A stretch of 64,000 nucleotides of DNA from Brevibacillus fluminis (GTDB lineage: Bacteria > Bacillota > Bacilli > Brevibacillales > Brevibacillaceae). The translations under genes and the position numbers were made by a program. The notes beneath the pieces are model-generated. The model searched no databases, was not told the origin of the DNA, and saw only the letters and a list, made by a program, of their open reading frames with translations. Within the stretch, counting starts at the first letter, position 1; every line of letters starts with the position of its first letter. Of the stretch, positions 11,699 to 20,715 are shown one piece after another. The stretch spans positions 62,001-126,000 of the forward strand of contig NZ_RHHQ01000017.1 in assembly GCF_003710825.1 (NCBI RefSeq), given 5' to 3'.

Positions 11699-12787
11699 AT
11701 GGAAAATCAGGAACGCCACTTTTTTGCAGGAGGGAACACAGCGAAAGGCTTTCGCCATTTCTATGGCTCCATTCTGCAAGGGATTGATCCGCTCTTCCTT
11801 TTGACGGGCGGCCCTGTAGCCGGTACGTCCGATATCATTCGCATGGTCGGGGAAGCGGCATTGGATCGAGGTTTGAACGTCGAATGGATTCACACCCCGC
11901 TTAATCGGGAGCGGTATGACGGAGTGTTGATTCCCGCACTCCAAATGGGTGTGGTGGATAACTCGGCCCCTTATTGCTATGAACCGGTGGCGCCCGGTGT
12001 GATCGAACATATGATTCATGCTGAGTCTGTCTGGGATTCGAGCCGTTTGGCTGTCCACAAAGACGAAATCGTGCGATTGTCCCAAAGCGTGTCAGATTAT
12101 CGCAGGCAGGCGACACAAACGTTTGCCAAAGCGCTGCAAATCCATGACGATTGGGAGCATTTGTATATTTCCAACATGAACATGGATGCGGCAACTGAGG
12201 TGACGCGGGAAATGATTCAAACGCTGCTCGGTGAGGAGACACAACAGCGGTCACCCCGCATCCGCCATCAATATTTCGGAGCTGCGACTTGCATCGGGGC
12301 CGTCGATTATATTCAGGATTTGACCAAAACGATAACAAAAAGATACTTCATCAAAGGCCGACCCGGATCTGGGAAATCGACCATGCTGAAAAAAATCGTG
12401 TCTGCAGCTGATCAAAAAGGCTACGACGCGGAAGTTTTCCACTGTGGCTTCGACCCGAACAGCTTGGATATGGTAGTCATTCCGGAACGCAGCGTCGCGA
12501 TCTTTGACAGTACGGCACCACATGAATATTTCCCGGATCGAGAAACCGATGAAATCGTCGACATGTACACGAGAACAATTGTGCCGGGGACGGACGAACG
12601 TTTTGCTCGTGAGCTCACGGAAATCAAGAGCAAATACGCGGGCAAAATGGGCGAGGCAACCAAGCTTTTGGCAAAAGCAAATGAACAGCAGGAGCGGTTG
12701 ATTGCCCTGTATCAGGCTGCCTCCGATCTGGAAGTAACGGCAAATCTGGCCAAACAATTGATTCGCAAAATCGATGAGCTGATGTAA
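11699..12787 (+). CDS. Duplicated P-loop NTPase-like protein
   Basis: A 362-residue soluble protein with two similar halves. The second half carries a clear Walker A motif, GRPGSGKST, at about residues 220-228, followed by HCGFDPNSLDMVVIPERSVAIFD. The first half has the corresponding but degenerate loop GGPVAGTSDII near 37-47, followed by HTPLNRERYDGVLIPALQMGVVD, so it has probably lost nucleotide binding. Both halves then show a similar DSSAPHEY/NSAPYCYEP step. A helical C-terminus follows. Proteins of this design occur in Bacillales without assigned function. AAGGAGAG precedes the ATG. Confidence 0.75.
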   Translation: MENQERHFFAGGNTAKGFRHFYGSILQGIDPLFLLTGGPVAGTSDIIRMVGEAALDRGLNVEWIHTPLNRERYDGVLIPALQMGVVDNSAPYCYEPVAPGVIEHMIHAESVWDSSRLAVHKDEIVRLSQSVSDYRRQATQTFAKALQIHDDWEHLYISNMNMDAATEVTREMIQTLLGEETQQRSPRIRHQYFGAATCIGAVDYIQDLTKTITKRYFIKGRPGSGKSTMLKKIVSAADQKGYDAEVFHCGFDPNSLDMVVIPERSVAIFDSTAPHEYFPDRETDEIVDMYTRTIVPGTDERFARELTEIKSKYAGKMGEATKLLAKANEQQERLIALYQAASDLEVTANLAKQLIRKIDELM

Positions 12788-12956
12788 ACGCATCAGCTTT
12801 TTCTTTTGCACTCCAACGCTGTCTTATATTACAATAAATGGGAAGGTTATTTCGGTTGGACAAGTCAGATTATTCATACGACTCATGCAATGCATGAACT
12901 TGAAACGATAGATCGGCGCAACAAGCGCCCATGCTTGAAAAAATGGAGGGGCTCAC

Positions 12957-14147
12957 ATGGATCAATCTGCAAAAATGACATCCCGTTTTCCCGTCGATGA
13001 GAAAAAACTGATGAACGTTTTGCGCAGTCTGATTGAAATCAATTCGGTGAATCCGTATTTGTCTCATGATGGACCTGGGGAGTCGGAGATCGCGGAATAT
13101 ATCCAAGGTGTCCTCCAAGGTATGAATCTGGAAGTCCATACCCAGCAGCTGACAGATAAAGCGGTCAATGTAATCGGTATCTGGCGGGGAACGGGAGGCG
13201 GGAAATCGCTGCTGCTCAATGGGCATACGGACACGGTAGGCGTATCCAACATGCAAATCCCTCCCTTCGTGGCCGAAGTGAGGGAAGGTAGGGTATACGG
13301 TAGGGGCAGCTGTGACATGAAGGGAAGTCTCGCTGCGATGATCTTAGCTGTCGACACACTTCAGAGAACGGGTTATCAGCCGGCAGGCGATGTCATCTTG
13401 ACGTTTGTTGCGGATGAAGAATATAAAAGCATTGGAACGGAAGCGCTGGTCAAAAGCTACAGCGCCGATGCGGCAATCGTGTGCGAGCCCTCCGATCTAA
13501 CGGCGGTAGTAGCGCACAAAGGCTTTGTTTGGATTACCGTGGAGGTACATGGCAAGGCGGCGCACGGAAGTCGACCAGCCGAAGGGATCGATGCTATCGT
13601 GAAGGCAGGGAAGCTGCTGGCTGAGCTAGAGACGCTTTCGCGCGATCTGGAGCGGAAGCAGCATCCGATTTTGGGGGTTCCGTCCATCCATGCCTCGTTG
13701 ATCTCAGGCGGTACCGAAATCTCCACCTATCCTGATTATTGTCGCATCGAGCTAGAACGACGTACCATACCGGGTGAACAGCTCGTTGATGTGACAGTGG
13801 AATTGGATGCGTTGTTTCGTCGCTTAAAAGAAGCCGATGACCAGTTCCAGGCATCCTATGAAATTACGTTTGTGCGCGAACCGTTTGAGATCAGCGACGA
13901 TGCGCCGATCGTACAGACGCTGCAAAGCGCCTATCGAAATTATTTCGGGGAAGAGCAGCTGATTGCAGGCTTTTCGGGTTGGGCGGATTCCTCGCTGATT
14001 CACGAGGCAGGCACCCCTACGGTTATTTTCGGACCCTATGGCGCGGGCTTGCACGGAGCGGTGGAATACGTCGATTTTGATAGCGTGGTTCAGATGACAA
14101 GTATATTGGCCGGAGTTATTCGAAGCTTTTGTCAGGGAGAGAAGTAG
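12957..14147 (+). CDS. M20 family peptidase/deacylase (ArgE/DapE type)
   Basis: A 396-residue di-zinc amidohydrolase. The first metal motif is NGHTDTVG (about residues 85-92). The bridging Asp lies in GRGSCDMKGS, and the catalytic Glu pair is in TFVADEEYKS. The lid dimerisation domain begins around VAHKGFVWITVEVHGKAAHGSR. Family members deacylate N-acyl amino acids or cut dipeptides; acetylornithine deacetylase-type activity is one possibility. It lacks arg or dap neighbours, so the substrate is open. ATG 12957 follows GGAGGGG. Confidence 0.88.
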   Translation: MDQSAKMTSRFPVDEKKLMNVLRSLIEINSVNPYLSHDGPGESEIAEYIQGVLQGMNLEVHTQQLTDKAVNVIGIWRGTGGGKSLLLNGHTDTVGVSNMQIPPFVAEVREGRVYGRGSCDMKGSLAAMILAVDTLQRTGYQPAGDVILTFVADEEYKSIGTEALVKSYSADAAIVCEPSDLTAVVAHKGFVWITVEVHGKAAHGSRPAEGIDAIVKAGKLLAELETLSRDLERKQHPILGVPSIHASLISGGTEISTYPDYCRIELERRTIPGEQLVDVTVELDALFRRLKEADDQFQASYEITFVREPFEISDDAPIVQTLQSAYRNYFGEEQLIAGFSGWADSSLIHEAGTPTVIFGPYGAGLHGAVEYVDFDSVVQMTSILAGVIRSFCQGEK

Positions 14148-14438
14148 CAGTGCGGCTTTCGGAATTGACGTAGCGATAATGCGCCTCAGCTGACACAGTT
14201 GGGGAGCTGTGGCGCATGTCGTTAGCGGAAAATTCGGCTCATGAGTATGTAACTTTTAGGGGAAATAGCGCGCTACCATGTGATGAGAACACACGCAAAA
14301 AAAGACTATTGGGATGCAGGCCACATTAATTCATTGATCGTTAACCTGAAAATATGTCATGATGGAAATACACGACACGATACTACTTATCCTGCTTTTA
14401 TAGTTCTCAGAGCGGGGCGATGAGAGGAAAGGACAAAT
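14148..14438. other. Intergenic region before the MarR gene
   Basis: About 290 bases with a long interrupted hairpin at 14179-14217 (ATGCGCC...AGCT / AGCT...GGCGCAT) lacking a T-run. The rest is AT-rich and probably holds the MarR-gene promoter, but I cannot choose -35/-10 boxes with confidence. Confidence 0.5.
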
Positions 14439-14888
14439 ATGAGTGAATCAATCCAACGATTGCATGCGATCAACCGCCTTAGCCGAGCTACTTACTCACT
14501 CACTTCTGCTGATGGTCGACTTCGAGGTCGAGCCACTCGAATTCCTGGTGCGATTTCATTGGCACATGCACGAGCACTAAAAGTATTAGCAGTCGAAGGG
14601 GAATTATCGATAAAGGATTTGGCTACCCATACGGAAACGACTGCTTCTGGCGTCACGCAACTGGTTAATGGTCTCGAAACGAACGGATATGTTGAACGAA
14701 TTCGTTCGAGTCAGGATCGGCGAACGGTTACGGTTAAGCTTACCCCTAAGGGAATGGCACGTCATCAGGAAAGGGATCTTATTTTAAATCGACTGTTACA
14801 GGAATCATTGACTGATTTTACAACAGAACAGATTGAACAAGCTTCGGATATCATTACAAGACTGTGTACCGTTTTTGATGAGCTATGA
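14439..14888 (+). CDS. MarR family transcriptional regulator
   Basis: A 149-residue winged-helix repressor-type protein. The recognition region is LSIKDLATHTETTASGVTQLVNGLETNGYVERIRSSQDRRTVTVKLTPKG, about residues 55-105, with the conserved wing motif SSQDRRTVTVKLT. N- and C-terminal helices would form the dimer interface. It stands about 500 bases before, and in the same direction as, the hydrolase/hydantoinase cluster. It is therefore the likely ligand-responsive regulator of that cluster; many MarR proteins respond to aromatic carboxylates, which fits the aromatic-acid-type importer encoded downstream. Confidence 0.9.
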   Translation: MSESIQRLHAINRLSRATYSLTSADGRLRGRATRIPGAISLAHARALKVLAVEGELSIKDLATHTETTASGVTQLVNGLETNGYVERIRSSQDRRTVTVKLTPKGMARHQERDLILNRLLQESLTDFTTEQIEQASDIITRLCTVFDEL

Positions 14889-15194
14889 CGCATACCAACG
14901 GGAGCAGTCCCAATGTTCCGATATCCCATCGGTGCCTCTACATACAAAAATAAGAGGCCCCAACCTCGATTCATACTGCACATGTGGTTCTACAGCAGAA
15001 CAACCACGTTCATGCCCTCCCGGACGATTCCGTCTTTGATCAATCCATTTTTCCCACGTTTGCATGGGATATCTCTTTGATGAGATGTTATTGACATCCT
15101 GTCACTATGATTCGGATGGACTGCAGGCATGACCGTTGTAAGCGAGTATGACCGTTTATTTCCTTCTTCTACGAATTCAAAGTTGTTTCTGGTA

Positions 15195-15220
15195 AGCCCC
15201 TTTAAACAAAGGGGCTATTT
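15195..15220 (+). terminator. Terminator-like hairpin upstream of the catabolic cluster
   Basis: AGCCCCTTT and AAAGGGGCT form a perfect 9-bp stem around a 4-base loop, followed by ATTT. It separates the MarR transcript from the downstream operon promoter. Confidence 0.65.
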
Positions 15221-15303
15221 CCTATGGCATGAGTCTAAAATTGATACGATGTCCACCAGAAAATGTATATACAAATTTATTTTGTGAATTGTCAGTTTTA
15301 TTA

Positions 15304-15332
15304 TTGACATTCCCACGGTAGGTGCTTACTAT
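15304..15332 (+). promoter_or_regulatory. Promoter of the hydrolase-hyu cluster
   Basis: TTGACA at 15304-15309 and TACTAT at 15327-15332 have the ideal 17-base spacing. The start point would fall near 15339, about 48 bases before the first gene. Confidence 0.75.
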
Positions 15333-15352
15333 TTGATTAAGCGCTAATTTAT

Positions 15353-15364
15353 TTAGTACTAAAC
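15353..15364 (+). promoter_or_regulatory. Candidate MarR operator
   Basis: TTTAGTACTAAA is a perfect 12-bp palindrome just after the predicted start point, and it is followed by a further half-like ACTAAA. MarR proteins bind palindromes of this size and AT-richness, and a MarR gene is the nearest upstream gene. The pairing is inferred. Confidence 0.5.
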
Positions 15365-15386
15365 TAAAAGTGAGGGGCTGACTTAC

Positions 15387-16649
15387 TTGACTCAACGATC
15401 AGAAGGACAGAAGTGGGTACTCGACATCGCGCTCGCGCTTGGCGGCTTCGATGCTTTGCATCCGGAGGCAAAACCTACAATGGAGCAGCTCGGCCATGAC
15501 CACACTGATTTCGACAAAGTATTTGCGATGGTCAAAAGCGGAGCCATGTTGCCGAAAGCGTGGGCTACGATCGCTTCACAAGCGCAAGAGCGAGCAGAGC
15601 ACTATGAAAAGAAAGGTTTTCAAGCATCAGCTATCGATCTTTATCGAAGAGCAGCGGTCATGTGGGGAAGAGCGCAATACTCTTTCTTTGCAGATGATCC
15701 TCGAAAGGCCATTTTCCGCGGTAAGTGCAACGATTGTGTTGCATCCATTTCCCGATTGTCGAATCAAAGAGTGCAGCGGATCGTTTTAGATTTTGAAGGA
15801 AAGCAAATTTACGCCATTCTTCATCTGCCTGCAGGAGACGTACAAAATGCACCCGCTGTCATTCTCGCACCGGGGATGGACATGATTAAAGAAGACTATC
15901 TGTTTGCTGCACAACAATATTACACGTCCCGCGGTATCGTGGCACTGTCCATCGAAGGGCCTGGTCAGGGGGAGACGGTATCGAATGGCCTAAAAGTAGA
16001 CCTTACGAACTATGACAGAGCAGCGAGCTGCTATATCGATTTCCTGTCTCAACTGCCCGAGGTAGATTCCACACGCATTGGCTTTTTTGGGATTAGCATG
16101 GGTGGATATTGGGGAATGAGGGCTGCTGCACATGATCCGCGAATTGGGGCACTGGTTACGTTTGAAGGGGTGTACGGGGAATTCGAAACGATATTTAATC
16201 GTGCCCAACCGAGCTTTAAGGCTAACTTCATGTACATGTCGGGCTTTCATGATGAAGAAACATTTGATGTCCAGCTCGGTTCAAAAATGAAATTGTGGGA
16301 CATCGCAAGAAAAATCAAATGCCCAATATTTATGGGAATTGGAGAATTCGATGAGCTTACTCGATTGGAAGAAGCGCTGGCATTGTATGAATTACTCCAC
16401 TCGCCAAAGGAAATGAGAGTGTATGAGAACGAATTCCATCCTCTTGGTGGTGTAGCCGCAGAAATTTTCCGTTTTGGTGCGGAATGGGCAGAACGAGCAC
16501 TCAATGGTGAGTTTGCATCGGATCGTGATGAGCGTGCTTTTGTTCATCGCAATGGGCGTGTAACGGAAGGTTCGGCTGCACCCACATGGTGGCTTGGGGC
16601 GAAACCGATCGAGATTGAGATCGCGGAAAAAACATACACGACAACATAA
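15387..16649 (+). CDS. Alpha/beta hydrolase, C-C hydrolase (DHPON hydrolase-like)
   Basis: A 420-residue hydrolase with a helical N-terminal region (residues 1-125) and an alpha/beta core. The nucleophile elbow is GISMGG with Ser237; probable partners are Asp322 in GEFDEL and His351 in EFHPLGG. The long N-terminal cap and total length fit the group containing 2,6-dihydropseudooxynicotine hydrolase, which breaks a C-C bond next to a ketone, and FrsA/DUF1100 relatives, rather than plain esterases. The start is TTG 15387 with GAGGGG nine bases ahead. It is the first gene of the cluster, so it may act on the imported compound or its keto derivative. Confidence 0.82.
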   Translation: MTQRSEGQKWVLDIALALGGFDALHPEAKPTMEQLGHDHTDFDKVFAMVKSGAMLPKAWATIASQAQERAEHYEKKGFQASAIDLYRRAAVMWGRAQYSFFADDPRKAIFRGKCNDCVASISRLSNQRVQRIVLDFEGKQIYAILHLPAGDVQNAPAVILAPGMDMIKEDYLFAAQQYYTSRGIVALSIEGPGQGETVSNGLKVDLTNYDRAASCYIDFLSQLPEVDSTRIGFFGISMGGYWGMRAAAHDPRIGALVTFEGVYGEFETIFNRAQPSFKANFMYMSGFHDEETFDVQLGSKMKLWDIARKIKCPIFMGIGEFDELTRLEEALALYELLHSPKEMRVYENEFHPLGGVAAEIFRFGAEWAERALNGEFASDRDERAFVHRNGRVTEGSAAPTWWLGAKPIEIEIAEKTYTTT

Positions 16650-16734
16650 GGCGATTGCTGTATAAACGAACGAATACATGTACGTTCTGCAACGAACCAA
16701 TACACGTTTTGATCCAAAGGGAGTGGGTGAACAA

Positions 16735-18528
16735 ATGGGGGAAACGATAACGATTGCGCCTGATTTGTTGGCGATTCTGTCTAGCAAAATAAACAGCATT
16801 TCGAAACAAATGTCGTACACGCTGCAGCGAAGTGCCCGATCCAGTGTCATCAGCAGTGCGCGTGATTTTTCCACCGCCATTTGCGATGGAACCGGGGATG
16901 TCGTCGCTTTACCAAACGGGTTTCCGGTCCATGTGGCGAACATGAGCGTGACGGCAAAGGCGATCTTCGAGTTTCATCCACCGGAATCGCTAGCACCTGG
17001 GGATGCGATCCTAAACAATTCTCCTTATCATGGAAACACACATATGGCGGACCATACGATTATCGTGCCTGTTTTCCATGAAGGCGAATTGATGTTTCTT
17101 TGTACGATCAGAGGGCACCAGGCTGATATAGGAAACAGCATCCCAACTACTTATCACGCGACTGCAAAAGATATTTACGAAGAAGGTGCATTGTGCTTCC
17201 CGTGTGTGAAAGTGCAAAAAGACTATGAAGATGTCACTGACATTATACGAATGGCACACATGCGGATTCGCGTCTCTGACGTATGGTATGGTGACTACTT
17301 GGCCATGATCGGTGCAGCTAGAATTGGCGAGAGAGAATTAACGAAATTGATCGAAAAATACGGAAAAGAAACAATTAAATCGTTTTGTCGAGAATGGCAT
17401 GCGTATGGGAACAGACGAATGGCGGAAGAAATTAAAAAGCTTCCCGCTGGCACGTGGTACAACGAGTCCCAACATGATCCCATTCCTGGAATTTTGCCAG
17501 ATGGCTTGCTGGTAAAAGTAAAAGTGACGATCGATCCGAGTGAGGCGGTTATCGAGGTGGACTTTACCGATAACGCTGACCCGATCGCGTGCGGTTTAAA
17601 CTTATGCGAGGCAACGGTCCTATCCGCTGGGCGTACAGGGGTGCTAAACGTGATCCCAGCTGATTTGCCTCTATGCGAAGGGACATTTAGCCGAATAAAA
17701 GTGAAAATGCGCGACAGTGGCGTCGTGGGGAAAGCAAGTTTGCCGTTTTCTTCCTCGATGGCAACGACGAATATTGCAGATCGTGCGATTTTAGCCGTTC
17801 AGTGTGCGTTTAATGAAGTGAGCGAAGAATTAGGAATGGCAGAAGGATCTGTCATTCAACCGCCTTCTTTATCCGTGATTTCAGGTTATGATTCGCGGTA
17901 CGGGCGATCATTTGTGACCCAGCTTATTTCAGGATCAACAGGAGGTATGGGCGTAAATGGGCATGACGGCTATATTGCTTACTGCACCTGCAACGGTGGG
18001 ATGATGGAGTGGAATTCAATCGAGGTGATAGAACAGAAGTATCCGATCCAATATTTGATGCAAGAAATCATTGAAGACTCCGGTGGTGCAGGGAAATGGG
18101 ATGGATCTCCGGCAACGAAAGTCATCATGAAGCCGCGAAAAGACAAAGTGACCTTCATCTACGTTTGTGATGGGAAATACAATCCACCTCGTGGCGCGCG
18201 TGGTGGTCATGACGGATCACCTGCGAATGCCGCGATGTATCACGTTGCGCAAGGTTTGGAATCCAAGGTGGATTTACCGATGTTCCATAGTATCGAGCTA
18301 GGTCCTGAAGAAGCACTCATTTCTGAAATCAGCTCGGGTGGCGGATATGGTAATCCGTATGAGCGTGATCCGGAGATGGTTAGATTTCGGGTAAAAGAAG
18401 GCTGGGTATCCCGACAAAAAGCAAAAGACGTATACGGTGTCGTGTTCGAAACGGAGGAGTCGTTCCGAATTGATTACAAGGAAACGGAAGCGTTGCGAAA
18501 GGAACGGAAAGGTGGGGTGAATTCATGA
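16735..18528 (+). CDS. hyuB: Hydantoinase B / acetone-carboxylase-type subunit
   Basis: A 597-residue protein starting MGETITIAPDLLAIL at ATG 16735 after GGGAG. It has the HyuB hallmarks: the N-terminal MSYTLQRSARSSVIS, then NSPYHGNTHMADHTIIVPVF (about residues 95-114), and C-terminal NPPRGARGGHDGSPA. HyuB partners HyuA in ATP-dependent opening of cyclic amides (N-methylhydantoinase, 5-oxoprolinase). The same fold serves as a subunit of acetone and acetophenone carboxylases. It overlaps hyuA by four bases, suggesting translational coupling. Sequence alone does not tell amidase from carboxylase. Confidence 0.9.
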   Translation: MGETITIAPDLLAILSSKINSISKQMSYTLQRSARSSVISSARDFSTAICDGTGDVVALPNGFPVHVANMSVTAKAIFEFHPPESLAPGDAILNNSPYHGNTHMADHTIIVPVFHEGELMFLCTIRGHQADIGNSIPTTYHATAKDIYEEGALCFPCVKVQKDYEDVTDIIRMAHMRIRVSDVWYGDYLAMIGAARIGERELTKLIEKYGKETIKSFCREWHAYGNRRMAEEIKKLPAGTWYNESQHDPIPGILPDGLLVKVKVTIDPSEAVIEVDFTDNADPIACGLNLCEATVLSAGRTGVLNVIPADLPLCEGTFSRIKVKMRDSGVVGKASLPFSSSMATTNIADRAILAVQCAFNEVSEELGMAEGSVIQPPSLSVISGYDSRYGRSFVTQLISGSTGGMGVNGHDGYIAYCTCNGGMMEWNSIEVIEQKYPIQYLMQEIIEDSGGAGKWDGSPATKVIMKPRKDKVTFIYVCDGKYNPPRGARGGHDGSPANAAMYHVAQGLESKVDLPMFHSIELGPEEALISEISSGGGYGNPYERDPEMVRFRVKEGWVSRQKAKDVYGVVFETEESFRIDYKETEALRKERKGGVNS

Positions 18529-20609
18529 GCGTACGAATTTGCACAGATATCGGAGGCACTTTCACGGATATCGTCGTTGTCGACGAAAAGGGAAACGTAA
18601 ACATCTTTAAGGCACTGACAACACCGGAAGATCGTGTGAATGGGGTTATAGATGGACTTACATTAGCTGCTGAATTTTATGGGAAACCCATAGACGAGTT
18701 CATGGGATCTTGTGAATATTTCGGGCACGGAACTACGACCAGTACCAATGCGTTGATTGAGGGAAAAGTAGCAAAGGTTGGTCTGATTTGCACAACAGGA
18801 TGCCGGGATGTTCTTTTGTTTAGAGAGGCTGGGAAAGATAACCCGTTTCAATGGTACCTGGATTACCCCGAACCGTATGTACCGCGTTCGTTAACGATTC
18901 CGGTTCACGAGCGGATCAATGCAGAGGGTGGCATCGACATCCCGCTCCAAGAGAGTGATGTTAGAAACGCCGTACGCAAACTGAAAGAGAATGACGTGGA
19001 CGTGATTGCAGTTTCGTTACTATGGTCGTTTGTCAATCCTGTGCATGAGCTGCGAATCGGACAAATCATTGAAGAAGAGTGGCCAGGCAAAACTTATACC
19101 TTGAGTCATCGGGTAAACCCACGAATACGTGAATACAGAAGAACGGTAAGCACGGTGATCGATGCATCACTGAAACCACTCATCACCAATTATGTAAGCA
19201 CTTTCGAAAAACGTCTGCGCGAAATCGGATACAAGAATGAACTTTCCTTACTGACTTGCTCAGGGGGAATAACGTCTCCTCAAGAAATGATCGAACGGCC
19301 GATCTACAGCGTGGATTCCGGCCCTGCGCTGGCACCGGTATCAGGCAAGTTTTATGCAAAAAAAGAATTGAATAAGGAACATGTCATTACATGCGATATG
19401 GGCGGGACAAGTTTTGATGTCAGTCGAATTACCGACGGCGTCATAACTATATCGAATGAAACGATGATTCAAAGCGAAAAGGTTAGCATCTCAAAGGTGG
19501 ATGTCAAAACCATTGGAGCGGGTGGCGGAAGTATCGCTTGGGTGGATGAAGGTGGGTTAATCCGCGTTGGGCCGGAAGGTGCAGGTTCCGTTCCAGGACC
19601 TGCTTGCTACATGAGAGGAGGAGAACGGGCAACTGTTACCGATGCCAATCTCCTACTTGGTTATCTCGATGAAAGTTACTTTCTCGGCGGGACCATGGAA
19701 ATCGATAAGCGTTTGGCGCAAGAAGCCATACGCAAGCATGTAGCAGAACCTCTCAACTTGGATGTTTTGGAAGCGGCCTATACCATTTACAATACGGCAA
19801 ACCATATCATGACGGAAGCGGTGCGCGACATCACGGTGTGGGAAGGTGTCGATCCGAAGGAATACGTTGTCGTAGCAGGGGGCGGAGCAGTAGGGATGCA
19901 TATTATTCCGATCGTTTCCCAATTAGGGTGCCTTGACGTGATTCTACCGAAAACAGCTTCGACGTTGAGCGCTTTTGGTGGTGTCGTAGCTGACGTAGAC
20001 CGCGAATTCAACCGAAGCTACATTACGACCTCTAACAGCTTCAACTACGAAGGAGTAAATGACGTTTTGCAACAGCTGGAAGAAGAGGCTCGATCATTTT
20101 TGCAAACGGTTGGAGTCCCGGAGGAGAAGCAGGTTCTTACGTTTTCTGTTGAAGCTCGCTATCTCTTCCAAGAAAGAGAAATATCCGTGCCGATCCACAG
20201 AAATTCATTTGCAGATTCTCAAGATGTGCAAGAGCTGGTTGAGCAATTCCATACCAAACATGAGCAGACTTTGGGGTCGAAAGAAAACGGGCAGAAAGTA
20301 GAGTTCGTCGTGTGGAAAGTGACTGCAAAAGGGATCACTCCTGAAATTCAGCTGGAGAAACAGAGCGATTCAGGAGAGAGACCGGATCCGGAGGCGATCA
20401 AAACTCCGAGAGCAGCATACTTCAAAGAACTCGGTGGAATGACCGAAGTAGCGATTTACGCTGGAGAAAAACTGAAAGCCGGCAACAAAATTATAGGGCC
20501 GGCAATTATTGAAGAGCCGACAACCAACCTTGTCATCGTCCCAGGCAGTACCGTTACAGTTTCACGGTACGGCAATTACCGCATCGAAATAGCAACTATT
20601 GCAGACTGA
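18525..20609 (+). CDS. hyuA: Hydantoinase A / acetone-carboxylase-type ATPase subunit
   Basis: A 694-residue protein beginning MSVRICTDIGGTFTDIVVVD, the phosphate-binding start of the ASKHA-fold hydantoinase A family. A second ATPase signature, CDMGGTSFDVSRI, lies near residues 290-302. The glycine-rich IGAGGGSIAWVDEGGLIRVGP is at about 329-349 and VAGGGAVGMHI near 450. It would supply ATP-dependent activation (probably phosphorylation of an enol or amide) to HyuB. ATG 18525 sits inside the hyuB stop region (ATGA). Whether the pair hydrolyses a cyclic amide or carboxylates a ketone is discussed under findings. Confidence 0.92.
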   Translation: MSVRICTDIGGTFTDIVVVDEKGNVNIFKALTTPEDRVNGVIDGLTLAAEFYGKPIDEFMGSCEYFGHGTTTSTNALIEGKVAKVGLICTTGCRDVLLFREAGKDNPFQWYLDYPEPYVPRSLTIPVHERINAEGGIDIPLQESDVRNAVRKLKENDVDVIAVSLLWSFVNPVHELRIGQIIEEEWPGKTYTLSHRVNPRIREYRRTVSTVIDASLKPLITNYVSTFEKRLREIGYKNELSLLTCSGGITSPQEMIERPIYSVDSGPALAPVSGKFYAKKELNKEHVITCDMGGTSFDVSRITDGVITISNETMIQSEKVSISKVDVKTIGAGGGSIAWVDEGGLIRVGPEGAGSVPGPACYMRGGERATVTDANLLLGYLDESYFLGGTMEIDKRLAQEAIRKHVAEPLNLDVLEAAYTIYNTANHIMTEAVRDITVWEGVDPKEYVVVAGGGAVGMHIIPIVSQLGCLDVILPKTASTLSAFGGVVADVDREFNRSYITTSNSFNYEGVNDVLQQLEEEARSFLQTVGVPEEKQVLTFSVEARYLFQEREISVPIHRNSFADSQDVQELVEQFHTKHEQTLGSKENGQKVEFVVWKVTAKGITPEIQLEKQSDSGERPDPEAIKTPRAAYFKELGGMTEVAIYAGEKLKAGNKIIGPAIIEEPTTNLVIVPGSTVTVSRYGNYRIEIATIAD

Positions 20610-20715
20610 ATATTCAGTCAAATAATGCAGCTTCTCTCTCATCTCTTTTAGGCTCACTGTGCTAGATTTCTCCCGAGAAAGAAAAGTGGTTGTTTATGAA
20701 ATGGAGGAGTTACCC

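Larger units (their letters stand above)
14889..15386. other. Intergenic region between MarR gene and catabolic cluster
   Basis: About 500 bases. It contains a terminator-like hairpin (15195-15215), a good promoter (15304-15332) and a palindrome (15353-15364). The first 270 bases contain no frame I can defend as coding, although their base composition resembles coding DNA, so they may be an old gene fragment. Confidence 0.5.

Noticed and set aside
14883..15065. Possible gene remnant on the minus strand after the MarR gene
   Set aside because: The translation looks coding-like in composition but I could not tie it to any family.
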